From NCBI GenBank assembly GCA_003265685.1, contig QJOU01000018.1:42083-106082 (forward strand): a stretch of 64,000 bases of DNA, read 5' to 3'. Below the pieces are notes generated by a model, which saw only the letters and a program-made list of their open reading frames with translations, had not been told where the DNA came from and made no database searches. This document shows, one piece after another, positions 52,502-61,155 of the stretch; position 1 is the stretch's first letter; the number at the start of each line of letters is the position of its first letter. This DNA is from Piscinibacter caeni (GTDB taxonomy: Bacteria > Pseudomonadota > Gammaproteobacteria > Burkholderiales > Burkholderiaceae_C). Both the position numbers and the translations under genes were made by a program.

Positions 52502-55500
52502 TTAATGGAGTCTTTCCATTACGAGTTCGCCCGTGTCCTCGTGCTTGGCCATTCGCTCGTACTGCTGCGCCAGGCCCCCAAGGAGTGCCGTCGCCACGAA
52601 TGGATGCGAGAACTCCAAGGCCTCTGCAGCCTGGCGATAGTGAGAGGCCAGATCCCATTCCTGGCTGCCACCGCGCGCGCGCGTGACCACCCCGCGCGAG
52701 TTAAACCGGCCGATGGAAGCGCCATGGGTCATCGTTTTCGACTGAATGTCTTCCATGACTTGTCGCACAGGTTCGCAAGGCCACACTCCATCGGCACCCT
52801 CCGGAGCCCTGGAGAGCAGCTTGCCGATGCAGATGTCCGCAACATCAAGGCGGTCGATCTCGGCCGCAAGAGCGCGAACCTTCTGCACCCAGTCCAGAAG
52901 CAGTTCATGGCGCAACTCTGCCCCCTGGCCGTAGCCAGGCAGACGCGACAAGCCCTCAAGCATCTTGTAAGCGCGTTCAGCAACCGCTGTCTTCCGTTCC
53001 GGCGGGGCCTTGAACTCAGGCGGATCTTCCTTGCCATCCTTGCGCTTGTACGCCCAGGCCAGGGCTTGGACGTAGAAGTCCGGTTGCCTTTCAACGTACT
53101 TTTCAAGGTTGCTCAGGTGACTCTTCTTCTCGCGCCCAAAAAGACTGACCAGCGCGTCCACGTACGCGAACTCGAGGCCGGCCTTCTGTTCGAGGCCCAG
53201 GGATGTACTTGCGTCAATGACCTCGAATGCCTTCTGAAGCCAGTGTTGCTCAAGCTGGTAGGTTCCCGCGTCTTCGCTCCCGCCTTGCGCGACCGCCAGC
53301 AGCAACCGGTACATCAAGTCCGCGCCCAGATCGTTTGAGTCGTACTTCGAGATGGAGAACGCAGCACGCGGCCGACCAGCTCCGAGGAGCCGTTCGACAG
53401 CCTCGATCAATTCCTCATCCACGGCATGCCACGGGCGAACGTCGCTCCAATATCGTCGTTGCAGTTCTGCCGGAAGCGCATCGACCAGCTTCCATGTGCG
53501 CGCCATGAAAGGTGCGTTCGTGAGCGCCGTCACGTAACTGTCAGTCGGTAGCTGTGCCTGCATGCTGTGAAGCACGTTGTCCCTGTCATCTGGCGCAAGT
53601 CCTGCCAAAACGCCGGCGAGCAAGTTCAAGTCTGGCGCGGCGTCGCGCATTACACCAACCAGAAGGTCGGCCACCGTGGCCTTGTCGAGAACGTGTTCCG
53701 CCGCAATTCTGCCAACGGCATGCGCGGCATTACCACCTGCAGCGATCCGCTGAAGGCCGTGGGCCCCCGTTTCGCGCCAGACCTCGTCCAAGGCGGCCAC
53801 GCGCAGTTTCAAGATCCGTTCTTCGCGAGCGTTGTGGTCAAGATCGCCATGGATTTCATCGGCCGACTCCGCGACCCAGTGGTCCAGAAATAGCCATTGA
53901 TGCCGAATCACAAGATCGTGCGGTTCCAGCGCCCTATATACGGCCTTGGCCGTGGCCGAAATGGCGGCCCAGTCACCGTCCTTTGCACGGCGGGCGGCCC
54001 GTTTCGAGAGCATCGAAACTCGCACCTTCTCGCGCACTGTAGCCTTGTCCGCTTCGATCGCCGTCGCCGCCCATCCGCGCACGATGGCCCAGATCTTTTC
54101 GCGGTGGACGTCATCGTAGTTGTGGAGCGCGCCCACGAGGTTGCAAACCATCTCCACGCTGAACTCGTGCTTCCATCCCAGCAGGATGTCCGCTGCCGCG
54201 CGCCGGAAATCGTAGACGGGGCCCGCGTATTTGAACGGCTCGCCGTGACCATGTCCATCGTTGCGCCACCGGGGCTTGTGGGCGTAGTGGCCGATCTGGT
54301 CGCTGCCGTCGGTCACTTTCATGCACACCTTCCACGCCACGCCGGGAAACTTGTCGGTGAGCAGATGCAAGGTTCGCACCCTGGTGTCGTGATCTGCCAC
54401 GGTCTGTGGCATCCAGGCACTGAAGATGGCGTACAGAGAGCTGATCGGTTTGTTAGTCCAGTTGTCGGTGACTTCGATCGTGGCGAGCCTGCCCAGGATC
54501 AACACGACGCGACGAAGCGTCTTGGGGTTCCAGGCGAGGTTTTCCAGCGCCCACAGCAGCCCGCTGCGCGGGCAACCGCCGAAGAACGTGTCTGTATTGC
54601 GCAGCAACCCAAATGACTGGGGTTGCGCGGTGAGCAGGTCGGCCTCAAGGATGTCCAAGAACTCCTCCGGTGCAGCCTCGGAGTAGGCGGGCAGATCGCC
54701 CTGGTTCGCTTCAAGCTTTCGAGTCGTCAGCGGTGTGAGTACGTTGCGTACGAGCAAGTTGGCCGCATCCGCGCAACTGAAACCTGTCCTCTCTTCAAGA
54801 AGGCTCTCTCCGTACACCGCAAGGAGCACCACGGTTTCGGCGACACCATCACGAAGGCTTTCCGAGTGTGTTCGGCTCTTGTTGTGGATGGCGGCAGCCC
54901 AGCGATTTTCTTCCGGCAGATCCAGCTTTGGGTCGTCCTCACCCAAGATGTGTCGTGCAACCTCGAAGAACCGCTTGAGCGCCGGCGTAGTCAGCGATCC
55001 TGCGATTGAAAACAGCATGTCGATCTTCGACACGACACCACGAAATGCGCCAACACTCCACATCGGGGCGTCATGCATTGACACGACGTCCTGGGCACGC
55101 TGTTCCAGGACATCATAGGAGTCGATGCCGGCCATGCGGCAGATCGCCTCGCGGTCGGCCGGATTCTCAGAGTTCCAGGCCCCAGCGAAGAGGAAGGGGA
55201 TCAAGCTCGCGGCCAGCTCCTTGTCCTCAGCCCAGTACGGGTTTTGGATCGCGTGAACCGTCGAGAGTCTGCGCCGCAGCACGGTGAGCGAGCGGCCCGA
55301 TTCACGGGCCAGTCGGGCAACTTCATCCCTGCCCAGCGATCCGCCTTCCTCGAGAGCTTTCGCAAACGCCTCGGAGGTCAAAGGCTCAAGGACGACATCG
55401 CGCGTACCAATCGCGGCGTTGCGCGGCGTGATCACGATCGATCTGATCGTCGACGCGTGTGGACCAAGCTCGCGCTCCACTTCGCGATTCGGCACCACCG

Positions 55501-56587
55501 CGACGAAATCCTTGACGCCGGCAGCCACTTTGGAGAACGCGCCGGGCTTCATGAAGACAACGCACCTGTCGCGCAATCGACCGAGTTCGACGGACGTGTC
55601 GTCTGCCAACACGAGAGAAAGGAACGCAAGAGCCTCCTCCGTCGAATCTGCAGCGACCACGAGCGGCCTTGATGGTTCCGACTTCGCCCAATCTGAGAAA
55701 GTGCGCTTCGCCGCCGATACCGCAACATTGAAAAGGTTCTTGGGCAGTTTGCCCGCCGCAGCGCCTACCCAGTCGCCCCAGCACTTGTCCAGCGATTGCG
55801 TGCCAATGCTCGCATCGCTTCGTTCGGCTGAAAACCACGCCTGGCCCGGAACGCTCTGTTCCATCCACTGCTCGAGGTCACTGGAGTCGTAGGCGCGAAC
55901 TTCCCGCCACTGCTTCTTCGCGGCCTTCGCTTTCACCCACGCCTCCTTGCCGGGCCAGTGCCGCGGTGTGACGAAGATGAAGGTGATGTCTTTCCGCTCT
56001 GATGCCGGAACGGCTTTCACGCTCTTCGCGTAGTCACCTTCGGCCTTGCCCTTCACGTCCGCGTTCGTGCCGAACTCCCAGCCTGTCATCCCCGCCGGAA
56101 CCCAAGGGTTCGGCGTCACACACTCGGTCCAGCCGTCCCAACCAGGACGTTCTGCATCATCGTTGCCGGGAAAATCGACACGGCTAAGGTTCGCCGTCGT
56201 GGAATTCGCGAGGGTTCGCAGGAGGACAGATAGTCGAATCCTTCCGCCGATGTTGCGCTCTACCCAGTCTTCAATGTCTCGAGCCTTCGGTGCCAGCAAC
56301 GCAACCACGTGCCGCCGCGCATCTGCCGAAACGCCTGAGGCGCGTGCCTCGAACGTGTCGAACGCTGCCTGCATCCGCAGCAACTCCTGCGCTTCAACTT
56401 CGAAGGCGACTTCGATCTTCGCCGCCATTTCGGCCGTCACCGCAGCCCTGGCGTTCAAGAAGGCAGAGAACGCCTGGCGTCCAACACCCACGAGCTGCGC
56501 GGCCTGGGCTACTGTCAGCTTGCTCGGCTTCAGCACTTTCTCCCGCACAAACGGGCCCGGGTGAGAGGGCTTCTGAGCTTGGTTCAT
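52502..56587 (-). CDS. Large protein: HigA-like HTH + nuclease-like + STAND-like body
   Basis: 1361 residues. Residues about 12-75 are an XRE/HigA-type HTH: PGPFVREKVLKPSKLTVAQA, AQLVGVGRQAFSAFLNARAA, VTAEMAAKIEVAF. Residues about 95-245 hold a module with GWDGWTE, PWVPAGMTGWEFGTNADVKG and YAKSVK; this arrangement resembles a divergent PD-(D/E)xK endonuclease, and D, E and K candidates are present but not in canonical ExK spacing. From about 270 comes a STAND/NB-ARC-like organisation (RPLVVAADSTEEALAFLSLV, SRESGRSLTVLRRRLS-type winged helix) but without a GxxxxGK[ST] P-loop. The rest is long helical repeats. The layout recalls Avs-type defence proteins preceded by an antitoxin HTH. No function is proven. 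The start ATG 56587 lies six bases from a perfect palindrome. Confidence 0.8.
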   Translation of the reverse strand: MNQAQKPSHPGPFVREKVLKPSKLTVAQAAQLVGVGRQAFSAFLNARAAVTAEMAAKIEVAFEVEAQELLRMQAAFDTFEARASGVSADARRHVVALLAPKARDIEDWVERNIGGRIRLSVLLRTLANSTTANLSRVDFPGNDDAERPGWDGWTECVTPNPWVPAGMTGWEFGTNADVKGKAEGDYAKSVKAVPASERKDITFIFVTPRHWPGKEAWVKAKAAKKQWREVRAYDSSDLEQWMEQSVPGQAWFSAERSDASIGTQSLDKCWGDWVGAAAGKLPKNLFNVAVSAAKRTFSDWAKSEPSRPLVVAADSTEEALAFLSLVLADDTSVELGRLRDRCVVFMKPGAFSKVAAGVKDFVAVVPNREVERELGPHASTIRSIVITPRNAAIGTRDVVLEPLTSEAFAKALEEGGSLGRDEVARLARESGRSLTVLRRRLSTVHAIQNPYWAEDKELAASLIPFLFAGAWNSENPADREAICRMAGIDSYDVLEQRAQDVVSMHDAPMWSVGAFRGVVSKIDMLFSIAGSLTTPALKRFFEVARHILGEDDPKLDLPEENRWAAAIHNKSRTHSESLRDGVAETVVLLAVYGESLLEERTGFSCADAANLLVRNVLTPLTTRKLEANQGDLPAYSEAAPEEFLDILEADLLTAQPQSFGLLRNTDTFFGGCPRSGLLWALENLAWNPKTLRRVVLILGRLATIEVTDNWTNKPISSLYAIFSAWMPQTVADHDTRVRTLHLLTDKFPGVAWKVCMKVTDGSDQIGHYAHKPRWRNDGHGHGEPFKYAGPVYDFRRAAADILLGWKHEFSVEMVCNLVGALHNYDDVHREKIWAIVRGWAATAIEADKATVREKVRVSMLSKRAARRAKDGDWAAISATAKAVYRALEPHDLVIRHQWLFLDHWVAESADEIHGDLDHNAREERILKLRVAALDEVWRETGAHGLQRIAAGGNAAHAVGRIAAEHVLDKATVADLLVGVMRDAAPDLNLLAGVLAGLAPDDRDNVLHSMQAQLPTDSYVTALTNAPFMARTWKLVDALPAELQRRYWSDVRPWHAVDEELIEAVERLLGAGRPRAAFSISKYDSNDLGADLMYRLLLAVAQGGSEDAGTYQLEQHWLQKAFEVIDASTSLGLEQKAGLEFAYVDALVSLFGREKKSHLSNLEKYVERQPDFYVQALAWAYKRKDGKEDPPEFKAPPERKTAVAERAYKMLEGLSRLPGYGQGAELRHELLLDWVQKVRALAAEIDRLDVADICIGKLLSRAPEGADGVWPCEPVRQVMEDIQSKTMTHGASIGRFNSRGVVTRARGGSQEWDLASHYRQAAEALEFSHPFVATALLGGLAQQYERMAKHEDTGELVMERLH

Positions 56588-56592
56588 AGTGC

Positions 56593-56622
56593 ATTGTAGC
56601 GTGTCGCGCGACACGCTACAAT
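56593..56622. promoter_or_regulatory. Perfect 30-bp palindrome with promoters on both strands
   Basis: Each half-site is ATTGTAGCGTGTCGC, and the two halves are exact reverse complements with no spacer. On each strand the palindrome itself contains TTGTAG and TACAAT separated by 17 bp, a -35/-10 pair. The minus-strand -10 ends six bases before the ATG at 56587. Palindromes of the form TTGTAGC...GCTACAA are usual operators of HigA-type antitoxins, and the divergent gene at 56587 encodes such an HTH. Confidence 0.8.
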
Positions 56623-56695
56623 ATTGCAACACTGTAAGCCCGGAGCTGGCCATCACGCGCGGAGCTTCGCCGGTGGCGAGATGTATCGGCGCTGA

Positions 56696-57748
56696 ATGGC
56701 GCGCGGACAACTTCCTTCGGGCGCAAAGATGATGAAGCGAAAGAAGTATGAGCAGCGAAGGCAGCACTTCGTCCCAGCGTGCTACCTGAAAGCCTGGCTG
56801 GATCCTTCGGCTCCGAAAACAAGCAAACACACCCCGTACGTGTGGCTGTTTGATAGGAAGGGCGAGAACCCTCCCAAGGCCAAGCCGCCCGAGAAGATCT
56901 TCCGCGAGTCCGACATGTACACGCTGACCGCTGCCGATGGCGGCCGTGACCTTCGGCTCGAGCATGGCCTCGGAACCGTGGAGTCGAACTTCACGAGGGT
57001 GCGAACCAGCAAGTTCAACTTCAAGCGACCCCTCACGGATGAGGACTGGGTGTGGGCATGCTTGTTCACTGCAACAGCGCACAACCGAACCGCCTCAAAC
57101 CGCGATCACTTCCTCGGCCAAATGGAGAAGGTAAAGGCGCTGTTCGAGAATGCTGCGGGACCCGACTGGGAGACCAGAACCGTCGAACCAGCGCTTCCGC
57201 CTCACGTTGATCGGTCGAAGGTCTACGTTCCCCGGCCAGGGGATTTCGACAACCTGAAGGAAACAACGACGACAACGCTGCTCCAGTCAGCGGTGAAGGT
57301 GATCCTTCCGGCGCTGCTTGGGATGCATAAGACCGTGCTTTTCACGAGCGACCCTCTTGGTTTCCTCACCAGCGATGCCCCTTCTACGTGGTGCGACCCC
57401 ACGGCCTACCGCCGGCATCCGTACGAGCGTGCCGTCGGTCTGAGAAACTCCGCCATTGAGATCACGCTGCCAATCTCGCCAGAGCAGTGCCTGCTGTTCA
57501 CACATCGACCCGTCGGGCCGCTCTACACCGAGGTTTCCACCGACTGGGTCGACGCCTTCAATCACCGGCATGCCGCGTTTGCCCCGTCCACGGTCGTCGC
57601 TCGGAGCAAAGAATCTCGAGCACGATGGTTTGAGGTTGGAGAGCCAGCCGCAGATTCGTGGGAAGCGCTTCACCCAGATCCGGATGACAGGCGCAGGTGG
57701 ACGAGTCCGGATTGCCCGCCTGAGTTGCGCGACATCCTCCCCACGTAG
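56696..57748 (+). CDS. DUF4238 domain protein, divergent partner
   Basis: 350 residues. The N-terminal QHFVPACYLKAWLDP followed by VWLFDRKG is the DUF4238 signature (pattern Q-H-F-V-P-x-x-Y-L-x-x-F/W). Other parts (WACLFTATAHNRTASNRDHF, LLGMHKTVLFTSDPLGFLTS, ITLPISPEQCLLFTHRPVGP) agree with the family; the later motif F-x-x-SD-x-P is shared too. No enzymatic function is known for DUF4238. It is divergent from the HTH-STAND-like gene and shares its palindromic promoter. ATG 56696 is used, with ATG 56729 and 56732 (MMKRKKYEQ) as alternatives. Confidence 0.8.
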   Translation: MARGQLPSGAKMMKRKKYEQRRQHFVPACYLKAWLDPSAPKTSKHTPYVWLFDRKGENPPKAKPPEKIFRESDMYTLTAADGGRDLRLEHGLGTVESNFTRVRTSKFNFKRPLTDEDWVWACLFTATAHNRTASNRDHFLGQMEKVKALFENAAGPDWETRTVEPALPPHVDRSKVYVPRPGDFDNLKETTTTTLLQSAVKVILPALLGMHKTVLFTSDPLGFLTSDAPSTWCDPTAYRRHPYERAVGLRNSAIEITLPISPEQCLLFTHRPVGPLYTEVSTDWVDAFNHRHAAFAPSTVVARSKESRARWFEVGEPAADSWEALHPDPDDRRRWTSPDCPPELRDILPT

Positions 57749-58116
57749 ACGAGTCGCGACCGCCTGCGCGGAACTGGCGCTCTTGCCATGCTCCTCGGCT
57801 CGCGCTGGGCGCCGGTCGTCGGTCCCTTGCAAGGGCTGCTTCGCAGCTGTGAATCTCGACAGTTGTATGCCCGCATTGGGTCGATTGGGTCAGTTCGCTT
57901 GCGTGGTAAGCGGAACTTCGCGCTGGAGCGGCACCGCGCTCGAGGGGAGTACCGGCCATGGACGCGCGCGGTGCCGGCCGAGGCCAAGGTGGGACTCGCT
58001 GGGTCCGGCGAGCGACGTGTCACCCAAGGTGCCGAAGTACGCAGCGAAGACGGCGGCGGGTCCGGCCGCCCACAATCCGGACGTGCAAGGGGGCACGGAA
58101 GCGCTACATTGGACAA
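57749..58116. other. No gene recognised
   Basis: 368 bp between the DUF4238 gene and the small antitoxin. It presumably contains the antitoxin promoter; no toxin gene (RES-type) is visible here. Confidence 0.3.
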
Positions 58117-58350
58117 ATGGGCCCGGTCGATCTCCACGACGTGTCGTCGCTTGCAGCGCTCGTCCAACGAGTCGTGGACGAGAGCGGGGACCCAACGGGC
58201 TTCGACGCGTACGCATGGACCGTTCGCTGGCTTGGCCGGCCGAATCCGGCATTGGGTGGAGCGTGTCCCGCCGAATACATGGCGACGCCTGAACGCAGGG
58301 CACTCGTCGAGACTCTGATCATGCGGATGCAGTCCGGCGCGTACAGCTGA
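58117..58350 (+). CDS. Orphan small MbcA/ParS-type (DUF2384) antitoxin
   Basis: 77 residues. LAALVQRVVDESGDPTGFDA, AWTVRWLGRPNPALGGACPA, EYMATPERRALVETLIMRMQ and SGAYS match the short DUF2384 toxin-binding domain proteins (pattern W-L-x-x-P-x-P-A-L-G-G-x-x-P-x-x-x-x-x-T-x-E-G). Normal partners are RES-domain toxins, but none is next to this gene. A truncated copy lies at 12705-12890. ATG 58117 is preceded by a weak ribosome site (GGAC). The protein lacks an HTH, so autoregulation is not expected. Confidence 0.72.
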   Translation: MGPVDLHDVSSLAALVQRVVDESGDPTGFDAYAWTVRWLGRPNPALGGACPAEYMATPERRALVETLIMRMQSGAYS

Positions 58351-58746
58351 TAGACGCACAGCCCGGAACTCTGCGGTAGAGCGCGAGGGGTAAGGCTCGG
58401 GCGCAGCAGTTCCGCCGGCTGCAAAGGGAATCGACAGCCTGTTGCCCAACCCCTGACTCTGCCCGGGTGCACTCGGCAGGTAGGTCGACTCGACACTTCG
58501 CCAAGCTACCGCGGTAAGCGCTTAGTCGTTGGTTCACTGAGCACTTGACCCACCGTCGAGGCCTCGATCGAGATCCCGGACACGCCCGCATCGATCGCCA
58601 GTCCCACAGGTTCGGAATCACAAACCAGCCCGATTCATGCAGGCGTTGGAAGGCCAGTCGCTTTTCGGCGGCGCTGGGTCGTGCTTGGTTCCTCGACGCG
58701 TCCTCGTTCGGATGGTGACCTCGCGCGGCGACCCGCTTGTGGATGG
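58351..58746. other. No gene recognised upstream of the SOS operon
   Basis: About 400 bp of unassigned sequence. Short frames only; no repeat or hairpin identified. Confidence 0.3.
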
Positions 58747-58766
58747 TACTGTTGTTTTGTACAGTA
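58747..58766 (+). promoter_or_regulatory. LexA (SOS) box
   Basis: TACTGT at 58747-58752 and ACAGTA at 58761-58766 are symmetric and give CTG-N10-CAG with the spacing of the consensus LexA box. It lies 22 bp before the ATG of the first gene of the UmuDC-like operon, where LexA would block transcription. Confidence 0.85.
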
Positions 58767-58788
58767 CCCGTTCCGCCGGAACAGCGCC

Positions 58789-59031
58789 ATGCACGCCCTT
58801 CAGCCCTTTAGCTTTCACCTGCGAGCGGCCCCGTCATTGTCCGGCGTCTCGGTGCGGGCGCCTGCCCCGGCACGCCCGTTAGCACGCACCGCGGACGAGC
58901 CGGCGCCCCGACGGGTTGAGCCGCCGGCCACGCACTGGGTGTGGGACAGCCGGTTCGGCAGAATCGTCATCGAGGTGCGCGGCGGCGACGTCTTTGTGAA
59001 CGGCGATCGGGTGGAACCCCATGTCCCGTGA
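58789..59031 (+). CDS. 80-residue protein, first gene of SOS operon
   Basis: 80 residues. The N-terminal half is proline/alanine rich, and the C-terminal part, HWVWDSRFGRIVIEVRGGDV and FVNGDRVEP, looks like a short beta-rich fold. I do not know a function; it may be a partner or regulator of the polymerase, since it is under the LexA box and overlaps the umuD-like gene by 11 bases. ATG 58789 lies downstream of the LexA box. Confidence 0.7.
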   Translation: MHALQPFSFHLRAAPSLSGVSVRAPAPARPLARTADEPAPRRVEPPATHWVWDSRFGRIVIEVRGGDVFVNGDRVEPHVP

Positions 59032-59428
59032 CGCCTCGGCTGCGTCGAGCACGCCGCGCAGCAGCGTGGCCATCAGTTTCGGTTCGCCGGCCACCGAGAG
59101 CGGCGTCGGCCGGCTCGACCTCAACGACATCCTGATCCGCCACCCGCAGGCGGCCTTTCTGATGCGCATCGCCGGCGATTCGATGCGCGAGGCCGGCGTC
59201 TGCGACGGTGACCTCGCGCTCGTGGACCGCGCTGCGACGGCGTCGCACGGGCAGGTGGTCATCGCCATCCTGAACGACGAGTTCGTCTGCCGCCGGCTCC
59301 ATTGCCAGGGCCACGACATCCGGCTTCGATCCGCCAGCGCGGCTGTGGCGGACTGGGTGCCCGGCGACGGCGAGGAACTGCAGATCTGGGGCGTCGTGAC
59401 GCACGTGATCCGACCGCTTCCGGCGTAG
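59021..59428 (+). CDS. umuD: UmuD-like S24 protein with altered cleavage and catalytic sites
   Basis: 135 residues, similar to E. coli UmuD (139). The S24 catalytic serine is present: AGDSMREAG with S54. The matching lysine (E. coli K97, in EFTVKKL) is Arg91 here (EFVCRRL). The cleavage region, C24-G25 in E. coli before FPSPA, aligns to AISFGSPATESG. RLDLNDILIRHPQAAF and the WGVVTHVIR end are normal. Self-cleavage to the active form may be lost or different. The gene overlaps the small gene by 11 bases and is 7 bases from umuC, so the operon is tightly coupled. Confidence 0.88.
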   Translation: MSRDASAASSTPRSSVAISFGSPATESGVGRLDLNDILIRHPQAAFLMRIAGDSMREAGVCDGDLALVDRAATASHGQVVIAILNDEFVCRRLHCQGHDIRLRSASAAVADWVPGDGEELQIWGVVTHVIRPLPA

Positions 59429-59435
59429 GCGGGCT

Positions 59436-60755
59436 ATGTTCGCGCTCGTCGACGTGAACAACATGTACGTCAGCTGCGAACGGGTGTTCCGCCCGGCGCT
59501 GAACGGGCGGCCCGTGGTCGTGCTGTCCAGCAACGACGGGGCCTGCATCGCCCGCAGCAACGAAGCGAAGGACCTCGGCGTGCGCATGGCCCAGCCGTGG
59601 TTCGAGGTCCGGCACCTCGAACGCGAGGCCGGACTCATAGCGCTGTCGGCCAACTTCGAGCTGTACGGCGACATGTCGAGCCGGATGATGACGCTGGCGG
59701 CCGAGTTCGCGCCGCGGCAGGAGATCTACAGCATCGACGAATGCTTCCTGGATTTCGACGGCGTGCCGGGTGACCTGGCCGCAATTGGCCGCGACCTGCG
59801 CGCCAAAGTGCTCCTCTGGACAGGGCTGCCCACCAGCGTGGGCTTCGGCGCCACCAAGACGCTCGCCAAGCTCGCTAACCACGTCGCAAAGATGGCCGAC
59901 CGGAAGCCCGGCCGCTACCCGGCGCAATACGCCCAGGTCTGCAACTTCCTCGAGCTATCGACCCAGCAGCTAGGGGACGTGCTGGGTCGAACCGATGTCG
60001 GCGATGTCTGGGGCATCGGCCGCAAGACTGCGCCCAAGCTGCAGGCTCTGGACATCCGGTCCGTGCTGGACCTGCTCCAGGCCGACCTGCCGACGTTGCG
60101 CCGCCAGTTCGGCGTCGTGATGGAGAAGACGATGCTCGAACTGCGCGGCACGCCGTGCCGCGCCGTCGACGACGCGCCGACGCCGAACCAGCAGATCATA
60201 TGCTCGCGCTCGTTCGGTGCACCGGTCACGGACTTGCCCACGCTGATCGAGGTGGTCAGCCAGTTCGCCACCCAGGTCGCGCGGAAGCTGCGGGAGCAAG
60301 GCAGCGCGGCCGGGGCGGTTCAGGTGTTCATCACGACCAGCCCGTATCGACGCCAGGACCGCCAGCATTCGCCGAGCGCGACGCTGCCGCTGCGCCCAGC
60401 CTCGAGCGATACGCGCGTGCTGGTCAGCGCCGCCGTGCAGGCGCTGCGCGGCATCTTCCGGCCCGGCTTCAACTACGTGAAGGCCGGCGTGATGCTGGTG
60501 GACCTCCAGCAGGAGGGCCGCGAGCAGCAGGAGTTGGGGCTGTTCGAGTCGGACGCCGTGCCGGCGGCGCCGGCGCGACCCCATGCCAGGCTGATGAACG
60601 CGATGGACGAACTGAATCAGCGTTTTGGTCGCGGTGCCGTCACCGTGGCGAGCGCCGCACGCCGCCCAGGCCCGAGCACACACGCATCGAAGCAGGAGCG
60701 GCGCTCACCGCGCTACACGACGCGGCTGGACGAGATTGCCATGGCGCGGGCGTAG
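59436..60755 (+). CDS. umuC: UmuC-like Y-family DNA polymerase subunit
   Basis: 439 residues, close to E. coli UmuC (422). The polymerase motifs are DVNNMYVSCERVFRPAL (first metal Asp), NDGACIARSNEAKDLGV, and IYSIDECFLDFDG with the catalytic SIDE. The thumb has WGIGRKTAPKLQALDI, and the little finger contains VQVFITTSPYRRQDRQHSPS and the YVKAGVMLVDL beta strand. The C-terminal QQELGLF segment resembles the beta-clamp-binding motif Q-L-x-L-F. With UmuD it forms Pol V, an error-prone translesion polymerase. It ends the LexA-controlled operon. Confidence 0.95.
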   Translation: MFALVDVNNMYVSCERVFRPALNGRPVVVLSSNDGACIARSNEAKDLGVRMAQPWFEVRHLEREAGLIALSANFELYGDMSSRMMTLAAEFAPRQEIYSIDECFLDFDGVPGDLAAIGRDLRAKVLLWTGLPTSVGFGATKTLAKLANHVAKMADRKPGRYPAQYAQVCNFLELSTQQLGDVLGRTDVGDVWGIGRKTAPKLQALDIRSVLDLLQADLPTLRRQFGVVMEKTMLELRGTPCRAVDDAPTPNQQIICSRSFGAPVTDLPTLIEVVSQFATQVARKLREQGSAAGAVQVFITTSPYRRQDRQHSPSATLPLRPASSDTRVLVSAAVQALRGIFRPGFNYVKAGVMLVDLQQEGREQQELGLFESDAVPAAPARPHARLMNAMDELNQRFGRGAVTVASAARRPGPSTHASKQERRSPRYTTRLDEIAMARA

Positions 60756-60900
60756 TCGAATGTTCGAATCGAAGGCGGTGCCACTCTTGCCCAACACACT
60801 GAGATCCGTCGTGGAGACGGCAGCATTGTTCGTGGCTCGTCTCCGCGGAACTCAGCCGGCGTACAGTTCCAGCGCACAACAAGCCGAAGAACGGACGACG

Positions 60901-61155
60901 ATGGGGCGCGAGACTCGCACGGCAGCGCAATTGCGCGCGATGGTCCAGGTGCGCATGGATGCACTGCCCGAGGTAGTCGAACTGGCGCGGCGCAAGAATG
61001 GCGCCGGCCTGGTCGTCGGACCGGTCGAAACCATTCGCGCCGATCATCAAGGGCGCAACTGGGACATCCGTACCGTCTCAGGCGGCGTCGGCTACATGAC
61101 CCAGCTGCGTGCGATCGTCGACGAGTTGCGCAGCAGGTACGACTTGACCGCCTAA
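60901..61155 (+). CDS. Small hypothetical protein
   Basis: 84 residues beginning MGRETRTAAQLRAMVQVRMD, with the centre NWDIRTVSGGVGYMTQLRAI and a helical end. I recognise no family. It could fit a helix-strand-strand-helix fold. The ATG at 60901 follows a purine-rich stretch; the frame is open upstream. It converges with the gene at 61152, ends overlapping by four bases. Confidence 0.5.
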   Translation: MGRETRTAAQLRAMVQVRMDALPEVVELARRKNGAGLVVGPVETIRADHQGRNWDIRTVSGGVGYMTQLRAIVDELRSRYDLTA

